Both the position numbers and the translations under genes were made by a program. This document shows positions 1-10,925 of a stretch of 64,000 nucleotides of DNA, one piece after another. Origin of the DNA: Rostratula benghalensis (lineage: Eukaryota > Chordata > Aves > Charadriiformes > Rostratulidae); assembly GCA_013399305.1 (NCBI GenBank), contig VXAI01000160.1, forward strand, positions 1,600,223 to 1,664,222, written 5' to 3'. Position 1 is the stretch's first letter, and every line of letters begins with the position of its first letter. Below the pieces are notes generated by a model. That model ran no database searches, was not told the DNA's origin, and saw nothing but the letters and a program-made list of their open reading frames with translations.

Positions 1-3000
1 TTTTTTTTTTTTCTACTAGTCACGTTTAGCTAGGCAGAAATTTAAAAATTCTGCTGGCATGTTTGTTGGGAATAAAAAAGCCTGTAGGTCAAGTCTTTCT
101 GAGAGAATGCCAAATGTCTTTGTGTCCAGTTATTTATGGTTTCAGATAATTGTACAGAAAATATCAAATTTGCATAGTGTGATTATTGCTGATTATTTAT
201 CTAGCAGTCAAAATGTTTCAGTGGTTCCTAGGATGACAGATTGACAAGTACTTAAAACTCATTCATTTTATGAAATTTGCATGTAATTAGGCAATAATGA
301 AGGGGATGTTTGTGGACAGCGGATTATACTACAATATGCTGGAAGCGATTCAAATGCTTGACAAAGTGTTAACATTATCTTCAGTTTCAACTAAGTCTTG
401 AATGTTTGGCTCAAAAAATCAGTGGAAAAATTAAATGGGTTATGGAAAGTTGCTAAATGTATTTCTAGAATGAAGTATATCTATTTTTTACTCCTCTCTT
501 TGTCTACTCCTACTTATTTATGCACTGTTGATGAATTGGACTTTAGAAATTTAACTCATATCACATTCGGTGCAGCTCATTTGTAATAGTTTTGCTGCCA
601 CTGCTGTGGTCATTATCACAGTGAAATCCTATGAAGAATGGCTTTCATTGGTTTCTTGGCATCCATGCGGGATCTGAATTTTAAAACCCCTGCTTTGAGA
701 TCCCTACAAAAGAATGTGATTTTTGAATAACTGATTTATCACATAAGATATAATTTGTTTCGTAACCACTTGTTTCTGCACAAATAGAATATTTGACTTT
801 ATGTACGTACTTTAAGTGGAGGTAACCTTCACTTTGTGTGAATGTACTCTGTGGTGGCAGACAGCTGCAGATGAGTCCTACTTGTACAAAGGTACAAAAT
901 TGGTTCAAAGGTCCTGGAAGTCACACTTTATTTAATATAATGTTGATTCTTGCTTCAATGGCTTCAGTGGGTATATCCCTGAATTAGAGGTGTTAATGTA
1001 TATGCATCAAGTGCACTTCTATATATGACTCCATCCTCAATGCTCACCTTCTTAATACATACAAGTTTGTAGGGACCTGTGTAGTGAAATGTACTTTATA
1101 ATTGACTGTTTTCAAAGATTTTTCTCTCATTTTTGGAGCTTTAAGAGAGCTGCAAGAGAAGAACCTGAGGTAATATTAATTACTCTGGAACATTTCATGG
1201 GTTCCTAAATGCAGGGACATCCCTGAAAGGAATAAGGTCAGAAGAACTGAACTCATGCAGAAGAACTGAAGGAGCGTTGAGTGCTACAACCGAGTGTCCT
1301 TGCCCCTGATCTGCAGAGGCAGCTAGCTGCTCTGATTTCTGTAGCTGTTTCTGTGCAGACTGTTCCAACATGCCTGTTTTGACAAGACTAAGCATCTCAT
1401 TTGAGGCAGGCATAAGCACCTCAAGCCTAATCAAAGCCTAGAATGAGGTACTTGCCTGGGTCTCACTGCTTTATGATAGAAGCAATTCAGTCTTTATCAT
1501 ACTCCAGAACTGATCTAGTGAAAGCATTGACATTTGGAGATTTCAGGCACCTTGAAAGCTAGGGACTGTACCCATGTAGATGCTTAAGGTTACTCTAAAA
1601 CATCTAAGTCCTGTCTAAAACCTCTTGTGGATTTAAATCCTAGTGTTTGGGGCTGGCATGGCAGGCTTGTCCCACCGAGTCTCTTCATGATTCCTAGTAA
1701 CCTCTGGATGGGTGAAGTAGTTATGGACCTACCAAGGTGACCTGTATCTCCAACGACCACGTGGCGTCGATTCCTGGGAAGTCTGCTTGCATGATGGTGG
1801 CAGCTGACAAATATTCAGACTCCACTATCTTAGTGCAGGTCCAAGTCTAATCAATGAAAGGTGTGACTCACGATTGTAAACAATCCAAGCCATTCTGTGG
1901 AAGATAAAATGGATACTGTATGACAGCAGATTAACTGAAAGTCACCAGTGTTATGCGAGATTAAAAACTGGCTCACCTTCCCTAATATGCACACATACAG
2001 CACACATGCAGCCCTTTCATCTGCGATATGAATATGTCCTTTTTTCTGTCACTGATCACCAGGTGTATTTCCCTAGCAGAATTTTTATCATGAAGTTTAT
2101 TCCACACATATCTAATACAAGATCTTTCACCCTTCTTGCCAAAGCAAATGGCTTAAACATTTGTTCAGAAGCAGGAAAAAATCTCTGTACTCACTGATGA
2201 CTACATATTGAGTTCTATCAAAAATTTTGGGAGCATTTTTCAGAAACGATTTCACATTAAGGAGGCAGAAATGTCAGGAGAAGGAGGGGGAGAACATTCA
2301 AGCCCCTGATGGACCTTTCTCAATGAGTTTTCTGCATAGTATTCTCAAAAGCTTTATGTAACCTGAATTAATTACTAAATCTATCCCCTTCATTATCTAA
2401 TTAACTCATTCCACTGATATTTTTTCCCCTGTCTTTAAAAAGCTGTTCAATTACTAACATTTCAGCATCTGCTTCTGTATTCTGATGCAAGGCAGAAGGA
2501 TCTGATAGTTCTTTTAACTCATTCAGACATGTGAAATTTCAGAACCTTCACATTCTCCCCCAGCATATAGTTAGCTACCCATCTGGTTGACTTTTTGATG
2601 GAAGGGTTTTCTACTGTCAGAAAAGCCATATGAGAAAAAGGAGAGGAGTAGGTAGAGCACAACAGGACCATAATCCATATTCCTAGGCATAAGGAAAACA
2701 AGGTCGCCCTTTATGGTTTCAGACAGGCAGCCAGAGGAAAAAGAAGAGAAAATGGCAGTTTTAGGGTATACAACATGGCAGCTGAAAAGGTTAGGGTATA
2801 AGATCTAAGCTTCTGTGACAAAGAAAAGAATGAAAAGAAATGTTCATTCTTTCATTTCTTCATAGGAGAAGAAGACAGTACAAGAAAAAGAAAAGTCTTT
2901 GTGGTTCCTGGGGTCTTCCCTAGTTTCAGGGGTTCCAAATTATTGGTTTACATGCCTTTTTAAAGGTCTTTTATGCATCCGGAGTGGTTTTGGAGCCGTG

Positions 3001-3320
3001 AAAGAATTACCTATTTTTGAACTGTTGTGTTCAATAGTAAAGAATACTGCATTATTCCTGATACTGTATTCATTTCTTTCCCGCTGTCCTATGTGATAGT
3101 TATCATTTTTATTTCTAAAATAAAAACAGCACCTTAAAATAATTTAAAGGACCCTGATTAGAAATATAGCTCTGAGTTAAAGTTTCTCCTTTGTGAGCTG
3201 ACGATTTTAACTGAGCTACAGCTGGTGTTTACTGTTTTGGAGATATTTGATGGGCAGTGGTACTGATTAGTTAGCTGTCTTCACACTGGATTATTTTTGG
3301 TTTTTAAGAGAAATAGACAG
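1..3320. other. Non-coding stretch, no gene seen
   Basis: AT-rich unique sequence. It opens with a run of 12 T at the window edge. All frames are broken by frequent stops; the longest open frames are under 95 codons and have no recognisable domain. The one local oddity is a cluster of four CpG around a CACGTG E-box at about 1753-1770. I see no transposon that I can name. Confidence 0.7.
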
Positions 3321-3410
3321 AATGTGCACTGGGACTCAGATTCTAGGTTCTTTGTGCTCTAAAACTGCTAGAGTTCCCCAGTTATCAGTTTCCTTGTCAT
3401 AGTTCTGTGA
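3321..3410 (+). repeat. Relic of tRNA-derived (MIR-like) SINE
   Basis: The segment reads like the end of the tRNA-like head of old amniote SINEs: 'GTGCACTGGGACTCAGATTC' followed by 'TAGGTTC', which sits where the B box (GGTTC...) is expected. About 50 bases further on, 'TCAGTTTCCTTGTCAT' matches the MIR-type core 'TCAGTTTCC.CATCT'. The stretch between is shorter than in the family, so an internal deletion is likely. The match is from memory of the family consensus and the copy is heavily diverged. Confidence 0.4.
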
Positions 3411-4304
3411 GCAACCTGCTCTTTCCTGGATGGCAACTAATCTGGTGATGATTTGAAAAGCCTTTACATCCTCACAAATCCTCTCTTTGCCTCATGCACT
3501 TCCCCTCGCTCCAACAGCAAATAATTCAAAGTGGTGGTGCTCAAAGAAACTGGAAAGGTTCCCCTCATCTGTCTTTCCTTTAGAGAACTGATATTATTCT
3601 CAAAAAAAGGAAGGAACAAAGAAGGCCAGGAAGAGAATGAAAAGAATCTCAGGATACAGTTCTCTCCTCCCTTCTGTGTGCAAGAAAGGAGGGCTCTTCT
3701 GATCATCTTCTCTCCCTCCTGAAAGATCAGACACATGAAGGGTCTCTAGAAAGAAACAATGAGTCCCAGCAGCAGTTCATGCCTACCAGCTCCAGAAACA
3801 TGAATGGGGAAAATAAATCCTTAGGAACCCAAAAAAGTGCAGAGGAAAAGCTGTAATGGCAAAATAATTACTGAGTAGGAAACTTGCTCGTTGGGGAAGA
3901 TGAAGACAACATACAGCATGAATTAAATATCTTGTTGCTAAGTTGTAGAATATGTGACAAAACTAATTTTTGTGTGCACCAAAGAAAGTGGATTTAGATG
4001 TCATGACTCTTGATCCTGTAGTATTTTTTAGGAATTGACAGAAGCCCTTGACAGCACTGTAAGCCATCCCGTGGCTTCTTTGTCATTTAGTCTGTGCTGG
4101 ACACTGGTTCTGCGGCAGCTGGAGCTCTTTCATGTGGTCCCAAAGAGCACCTGATTGGTCACTTTTCCTAATACAGCTACAGCAATGTTAACTTTCATGC
4201 TTCCTTACAATCACAACATGTACGTGGTGTCAAAATATTACTAATGGCAACCATTTCTGCTTAGATTATGTTTGGGCCCAATGTGCTTTTCTAAGACACA
4301 AAGA
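3411..4304. other. Non-coding stretch, no gene seen
   Basis: Unique sequence with short overlapping open frames on both strands at 3464-3736. Neither has a domain, and the overlap is what low stop density in a purine/pyrimidine-skewed patch would give. No repeat recognised. Confidence 0.65.
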
Positions 4305-4595
4305 GCGTGTCAGTTCTTAAACATACTATTGCAACATTCTTTCAGACTTCATATACTACTTGAGCAGTCAGCTGGCCTTCAGGACTATGTAGAAAGAAAA
4401 AAAAAAAAAAACAAACCTGAGAGGCTTGACAAGTACAATCACTATTACAATGGTATGGTGTGAGTCATAGAATTGCTGAGTTCTGGGAAACTGGAAAGTA
4501 TCTACTTGCAGGTACCACCCAGAGAATAACATAATACAGGGTTTCAGTGCTCCCATGTATGACGAGGATGAAGCTAGTCGTGACTCCTTGAAACT
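4305..4595 (+). repeat. Unidentified interspersed repeat, copy 1 (direct)
   Basis: This segment resembles 5743-5995 in the same orientation. The best-supported core is 4389-4491, where 'TAGAAAGAAAAA', 'TGAGTCAT' and 'GAGTTCTGGGAAA' occur in the same order as in the second copy. The last two blocks have exactly the same spacing in both copies (offset 1392). A 15-A run at 4397-4411 is extra here. The outer limits are approximate. It could be one of two insertions of one family, or the left LTR of a very decayed element; I cannot name the family. Confidence 0.4.
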
Positions 4596-4727
4596 TTGCC
4601 ACTGGCACCTGGAGCATGCAAAATAACTTTTTGCCTTCCTCATATTAGTGTAAGATCTCTTTGGATACGTCTCTCTTACTTGATTGAAAAAGGTTCTGAG
4701 TTTCTAGAACTGTTTGTGCTTCACAAT

Positions 4728-4779
4728 CAAATTCCATCTTGATATTGCTTTTACAAATTCCATCTTGATATTGGTTTTA
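4728..4779. repeat. 26-bp tandem repeat, two copies
   Basis: The 26-base unit beginning 'CAAATTCCATCTTGATATTG' occurs twice head to tail (4728-4753 and 4754-4779) with one C/G difference. A partial third echo ('CAATTCCATTCC') follows at about 4785. It is a simple short tandem duplication with no coding context. Confidence 0.9.
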
Positions 4780-5742
4780 AGCCCAATTCCATTCCAGACA
4801 GTACATGGACAGGGAGTCTAGTCACACAAGTTAGATACGAGAATGCATGAGTAGTTTAAGTAAGTTTAAATGCAGCCTAAGATAACAGGTATGCACCAGT
4901 AATGGTCCAATATAATTGATGTTCTGCCCCATCTCCTCCTAGCATCCATCTTGTTTCCTACAAAGCCTACCCCTTACACTAAGGTGGGAACATAGCTGTT
5001 CTTAGAGTTGTTTCTTCCCTCCCTACACCCTTTATGAATCAAGGCATTTCTCCAATGACTGCCCATAACAAAGGGCCCAATCCATAATTCCCAGTATAAT
5101 GATAGGTTAGAAGTGAAGGAAAAGAACCTGACACAGAAGCAAAAGTATAGTACCTGATATTTTTAGAAACAATGAAGAGCACCTAACTCCTTAGTTCACT
5201 GATATTGTTTCCACAGGAAACTATTCAGCATGAGAAATAACATCAAAATGCAGTCCAAGTAGTTAGAGCAAGTGTGGTCCATATAGAAAGTAGTGAGAGT
5301 GACCACAGGGTTGTATCTTTTTAGTTATGATTGTGGCAATGGTCCTCCAACACAGGTCAGGTCGTGACAGGGCAGCAAAGCTTAAGTGCTGCAGAACAGA
5401 GCTCTTCAGACCATTGTAGAATGAGCAGAAGTTTCTCTTTACAATATGGGATGGTTTACCTGCAAGCAATGAGATATGGGCTGCTTGTTCCCAATGCAGG
5501 GTCTTCCTTTGTTTATCAACAGAGGTTTGGGGAACAAGATCAAGGAGAAAACTCTGCCTATGTGAGTATGAGAATTCTAACAGCTATGTTTTGTAGCAGC
5601 CGGACACTTTTCCAGGATCGTTAGGGAGCTATAATAACCTTTCATTTATAACAACCTGGATAATAGTGGCCGTGGTCTAAAAGGCCGGGGAACAATACGT
5701 CGATCACAGAAGTACCTATTGTTAGAAGAAAAGAATGGTGTT
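4780..5742. other. Spacer between the two direct repeat copies
   Basis: No gene identified. A plus-strand open frame of 97 codons (5331-5624) starts at a non-ATG codon and shows no domain I recognise. If the flanking repeats were LTRs this would be internal sequence, but I see no primer-binding site, polypurine tract, protease or reverse-transcriptase motif, so that reading is unsupported. Confidence 0.5.
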
Positions 5743-5995
5743 GGAGTGTTCCTTTCAAAACCCAGGCAGCATTTGAACACATCATTCGCACTCAAGCACT
5801 GTAACTAGCGTAGAAAGAAAAAGAACCGTGCCACAATTATAACCACATGCTCTGAGTCATGCAGTTGACGAGTTCTGGGAAATTATAAGGCATCCAGTTC
5901 TGGGCATTGACCAGACAAGATGACAGTGTCAAGAAAGCCCCCATTGATCACGGGGGCAGAACAAGAGAAAACAGCTGTAACAACTCAGAAAGACT
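5743..5995 (+). repeat. Unidentified interspersed repeat, copy 2 (direct)
   Basis: Second copy of the segment at 4305-4595, same orientation; core 5810-5883. It lies in a patch with far more CpG than the rest of the window (5665-6055), including 'GGCCGGGG', 'ACGTCGATC' and 'GCGGTCGAG', which suggests a sequence that has lost fewer CpGs to methylation decay. A small GC hairpin (GCCCCC at 5937-5942 pairing with GGGGGC at 5952-5957) lies within it. Family unknown; LTR is one possibility. Confidence 0.4.
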
Positions 5996-6249
5996 TGACA
6001 GCTCAATGAAGATCTCTGCACAGTGCTCAGTAGCGGTCGAGAAAATAAGCAAAACGTTAGAATTTAGAAATAGCTGAATTGTAGAAGGGGATAGAATACT
6101 GCAGAGCACAAGGTGCTGGGAGGAACTTCCCTTGTAGGCATGTTATACCTGCATTTTTCAGAAGCTTCTGTCTTTGTGTGAAGCTGACACAAGGAGATAC
6201 AGAGAGGTGATAAATGATTAGATGGACCACTGATCTGATCCAGTCGGGC

Positions 6250-6366
6250 AATTTCTCTGTTCCTGTCAGTTGACTGGAATCATAAAGGTAGCCTGTGGCA
6301 CAACCTGGTATTAAACCTTTATCTCAAGAGCCCTTGTTCAGTTCCTTTAACCACAAGACCATCCTT
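6250..6366 (-). repeat. Relic of tRNA-derived (MIR-like) SINE, minus strand
   Basis: Read on the minus strand, the head runs 'GGTCTTGTGGTTAAAGGAAC' (A-box region) to 'AGGTTTAATACCAGG' (B-box region). It continues into 'TGTGCCACAGGCTACCT', which resembles the 'CTCTGCCACAGACTTCCTG' body of old amniote SINEs. Order and spacing fit the family; base identity is moderate. It is a fossil with no expected activity. Confidence 0.5.
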
Positions 6367-9300
6367 CATCTCCAATTTCCTCTTTTCATTTCATCTGAAA
6401 ATATCAAAGGAGCATAATTTCTCCTAATATTATAGCATTCCAATCCTGACCAAAACCAGGAAGTGAGCAGCAGGTGAATAAAAATTAAGCTGACATTTTC
6501 AAACTTCAAACAAAGATCTGTGTGAGGCAAGGAATGGTTCTCTTAATTTAATCCAACTTGATTCTCTCAGCTCTGGTGATAATCTGATCCATACCACAGC
6601 AAGCTTGCAGTCACAAGAACAAAATAGTGTCTGAATTATGCCAAACCCAAAAAAACACAGTCTGTCCATGACCATGCACTCATTAGTTCAGGATGGGAGT
6701 TGGGGAAGTGAGAGGGAGGGGTTGGGTGGTGAATAAGACTCAAAAGGTTTTGGCCTGGTGCTTAACAGCAGTTGAAAAAAGAAAAAAGGAGGGAAAAAAA
6801 AAAAAAAGCAAAAGCAAACACGACTGAAGCATGTATAAATGGAGGTATTGAACCTAACTCAGAGGAAATATCCTAGCACTATGTAAGAAGCTACTGAGAC
6901 TGTATTTGGGATACCATGTGGTGCCCTAGCTCCCTTGTATTAAAGGTGTACTATACAAATGCATTAATGGTACTGAAGACTAATAAAGTGACTATAAAGA
7001 GGCTAGAGACACAGAAGTCATGGAAGGGTTAAAAGTACTGAGAAAAGTCCCTGCTCAAAGGCATGAGGAACAACTGAAAACAAAAATGTGGATATTCCAG
7101 CAGTGAGTTTGTAAATGCATAAACAGAAAATAAAACTTAGGAAACCTTAGAAGGAACCTTAGAGAATTTCCTATTCTAAGGTCAAATTTTGAAATTCTTA
7201 TCATATTTTTATTCTTTGTTTATTTGGGTTCCCAGTGACTTCTGCAGCATTTGTTTGAATATGGTTTGAGAACTGCAGGTCAGATTGGGCATTTGAGATC
7301 TGTGTGCCTAGACAAAAGTCACCACGCACAAAGCTTTTCACTTCCTCTGTGAGGATTTAGCTACATTCACCACTCCATTTCCCCCCAGTTGTGAGGCACT
7401 GCAGTTGACTGATTTCTGTCAGAAATATCTCTCTTTAATTTTCAGCACGCAATGGGACTGCCTTTCGCACACCACTCCCTGGTGATCTGTGCCCCTTTTG
7501 CTTCTCATCAGCTCTTTGGGAACTTCTTGCATTTGGTTCTTGCGTGGGGTGTGGGTGGTGAATACAAAAAAAAAAAAATTATTTCAATCTTCCCTACACA
7601 CATCTGTTTAGGGCCTGTAAGCTCAGTCTTTTGTAGCCTCTTTTAAGTGTTAAAAAGAAAAAAATCAAACCTAAAGATATTTCTTACTAAGCACTGTCAA
7701 GTTGCTGAAACTGTATTAATATGCATCATTCCTAGTTTTCCTGATCATTCATACTAGAAGAATGGAAATTATGGTAATACAAGGTAATAATTCTACTATG
7801 AATTTACTAAGTAATATTTTGCAAAAAGAACCAAAACTTAGTACCTCCATTTTGCAAGGGAACATTTTATATTTGTTAAAACATATTTTAACATCTGTAA
7901 ATTGATAGCCATAGGAGGGTTACAGTAGTGTTGTTATTTTTAACACAAGAAGCTACTTCAAGCCTCTAGTGAAAACTATATTGATCCCTTTTCCTACGAA
8001 CCAAATGCCTTATTCATCTGTTCCAAGTTATTTTTTTTCTAGCCATTTGTCATTTACATAACACTGAGTAACCAGTCTTGGGAACGTCCTAAACTACAGA
8101 AAGCCTCTATAATAATTTTTGACACAGGGGATTTCATGGAGAAATCCTTATATTCATCAGCTACAGATTCATTGCACTTTCTGTTTGGCTAACCATTTCC
8201 TAGTGGAACACTGATATTTTATTTGGCTGGCAACAGCTTCCAGCACAGGAGAACAGTTGTATTCTTGAAACTGGCTATCGGAAGGAATTTCCTTGCTTAT
8301 TTTTCCTCTGTGTGTGTGCACATGTGTAAATGTGTGCAAACACATGTATGCAGGTATTTTAATTAAACATGATGGGTGTAAGTTCTATTTGACATATCTG
8401 TGTTCATTAAACAGCAACAAAAAAAAATTCAGAGTACTATGAGCACAGTTCCTCTGTATATTTAAACTATTTCATTTAGAATGCTTCTTTTCTCTCCTTT
8501 TTATGTAAAGAGATGTACTTTCGGTCACATATTATTCTTGTTCCTGTATTACTTGTTGCTTCCTATATTCCCCAGAAAGATTACTATGTATAGATTATTC
8601 TTTATATGGAAAAAAAATATATCCATGTAAGTTGTCAGGAATTACTTTTCTACTGCCCTAGAATCTGAGCTCCAGTAAAACAAGAACAAGTTCTACACCT
8701 AAGAGAAAAATAAAATGTCACCTAGCATTTTATTTTTGGTTCTATCTTTGTCCCTTTGCATTTCTACTTATCTTCCCATTCATACAGTGTTTCTCACCAG
8801 GAAGAAGTAAGTGGGGAAAACTGTAAATAAGACTCCTGAAACAAGCCTTTCCAAAAATGAAAATAACATTTTATTGTCCTGGGATTTTCAACATTCATGA
8901 AAAGAAAGTGTATTACAAAACACTTCAATCTGAATTTGGATGTTACTACTGTAATGGATTTCTCTGTGGAGTCAGGTTGTCTCTGTTCCTTCAGCAAATC
9001 TGGGCATCCTCAGGTTTATCCCTTATGTACAGGATGGTGCAATAGCAATGATAAAACCAGCCATTTACTTTGAGGTTCTACTGGACTTCATTTGCATCCT
9101 GAAGTTTCCCAGCAATTTTAGCACTTGCTCGCTTCTGTTAATATATTTTGGATCTCAACCTCCTTCTTTTCTTCTTGCTCTCACCTTTCTGTTTCTTGGA
9201 GATTGTATTGGTAGAATGTCTTACAAAGAGAGCACATATTTTTAAGTTATTACTTCTTCTTCATCCAGCCATAAGTATTAGAGGGATTCTAGTTCTCTCA

Positions 9301-10578
9301 TAGTTTATGAAATATTTAACAAGACACAATAGTGGGAGTTTTTCAAGCCATGATATGTGGCATTACATATGGGGATATATATTCACTTCCTTTCTATTAT
9401 TCTTTTGTCTCTGATTCTTTTTGCTGTTTGGCTGCAAGTTGAATGCAGTTCCGTTGTACTAGTCACTCCCACAGGAGTAAAATTCACTCAGCAAATATCT
9501 TTTTCCATCCACTTAAAATTTTCTGTTTCTGCAGTTATCCATTTGGTTAAATATAAATGCCAGAACAGTCTGGTCAGCCATCATAAAAGGATATGGACAC
9601 AGTAAAAAGTGAATTCAATGGTTTTGATGAAAGAAAATCTTTACACTCATAGCCTGCTACAAGGAAAATTCTAACATTCGGTGTTTTAAAAGCTTTACAA
9701 GAGAAGGGGCATAATGCTAATATTGCAAAGAAACACTAAAAAAAAAAGATGCCTGAAGAAGTTTAGAATAGAAAAGGGTCAGACAAATCTCCAAGCAGAT
9801 GGGTGTCTGCCTAACCACACAATTCCCCTTTTCCCTTGCTGCTATAGGGCAGTCAGATAAATTGATAAAAAAATGTGCACAAAAGGAGAAATCTGCTTCC
9901 TGGATTCCTTTGGTGTTTTTTGAAAGTCTGTTTGTGTGTATGTGTGTACATGTCTCCTCCTCTGGAGGGTCTCTTTTCCCACTCCGATTTAAAGCAAGTA
10001 TCAGTGATTACCCAAACTAGAATATGTCCCTGCAATAGTCCAGTCGTAATCCCAGTCTATCTGACAGAATGTTTTACTGGAAGAGTTTAATTTTCAGGAC
10101 AATTTTCGCTCAGTGGGATCTGCCTTCTATCCAAACATTATAAATTAACCTTCTTCTGAGTCCCTAAGAAATGCACTGTATCATTCACCTCCTGTCAGAT
10201 TAGTTCTCGTTACTTGGTATCTCCTGTGCAGAGTACAGAGGGGATTTCTCCAGCTATAAACTTTCCTTATCTTCAGGTGCTTTGGACAAACTTCAGATTT
10301 CCCCTGGATCTTCATCTTTTACTTCTTCAAACTGTTTTACAATTCAGCTTCTCAGTTTCATACCTGACTTTTCCTCCTAGCTTAGTTACTTTTGTATATT
10401 TTTCTTTAGAGAAAGTTAACTAAGTAGGGCTACTAGATTTTATTTTTCATAGTGATAATACATACCTCAAAATCCTTTTCATGATCTGAAAATATATGTA
10501 TGGAAGTTCATGGACCATCATTAATTCATTGGTATATTGAAAGCTGTATTACATCAGACTAACTCACTTTCCACCTTT
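6367..10578. other. Non-coding stretch, no gene seen
   Basis: AT-rich unique DNA. It contains a run of 14 A at 6794-6807, an A-run at about 7566-7577, and GT-rich patches at 8308-8350 and 9931-9953. Open frames are all below about 85 codons and have no domain. Nothing else recognised. Confidence 0.7.
8308..8350. repeat. Imperfect (TG)n microsatellite
   Basis: A GT-rich, purine/pyrimidine-alternating patch ('TGTGTGTGCACATGTG' and onward) interrupted by CA and AAA steps. It is a decayed dinucleotide repeat. Confidence 0.7.
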
Positions 10579-10637
10579 TCTCATCGGTACCTATGAGAGG
10601 TGTCTTTATAGAGACTTCTCATAGATACCTATGAGAA
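10579..10637. repeat. Twin near-palindromes (direct-repeated inverted repeats)
   Basis: Two similar palindromes lie 38 bp apart. The first (10579-10598) is TCTCAT-CGGTACCT-ATGAGA, symmetric except at one base pair. The second (10616-10637) has perfect 9-bp arms TTCTCATAG / CTATGAGAA around a 4-base loop. In addition, 10592-10605 can pair with 10612-10623 with one bulge, so the whole 59 bp can fold in several ways. No known element or regulatory family recognised. Confidence 0.8.
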
Positions 10638-10867
10638 AAAACAAGGGCAAACCACATCTCATTGCTTATACCATGTAGTCTTAACTCAGCCTTTACTAAT
10701 GGTGCCTCACTTCACCATTCAGCTTGACTTTTTTTATTTGAGTTTCCCAAGAGATTTTACATTCCTACACATATATCCTTCTGTTGCATAAAACTAATAG
10801 TGCCACAGTAGGAAAATTGAAAGAAGGGAAAAGTTTTGTCTCCTGATTCTTTGAATCTGGAGATAGT

Positions 10868-10925
10868 TAGAATCACAGAATTGCAGAATCACAAAAATTT
10901 TACATCAAATTGAAAGTAGGAGGAA
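10868..10925 (-). repeat. Possible 3' tip of an old CR1 LINE
   Basis: 'GAATCACAGAATTGCAGAATCAC' is spread over this stretch and resembles the minus-strand view of the CR1 3' tail (AGAATCA-type repeats). The sequence after it, where 'GGTTGGAAAGGACC' should come, is too changed to confirm. It may be only a chance echo. Confidence 0.3.

Noticed and set aside
5331..5624. Possible internal coding part of an endogenous retrovirus between the direct repeats
   Set aside because: No retroviral motif, primer-binding site or polypurine tract is visible; 97 codons from a non-ATG start is chance-level.
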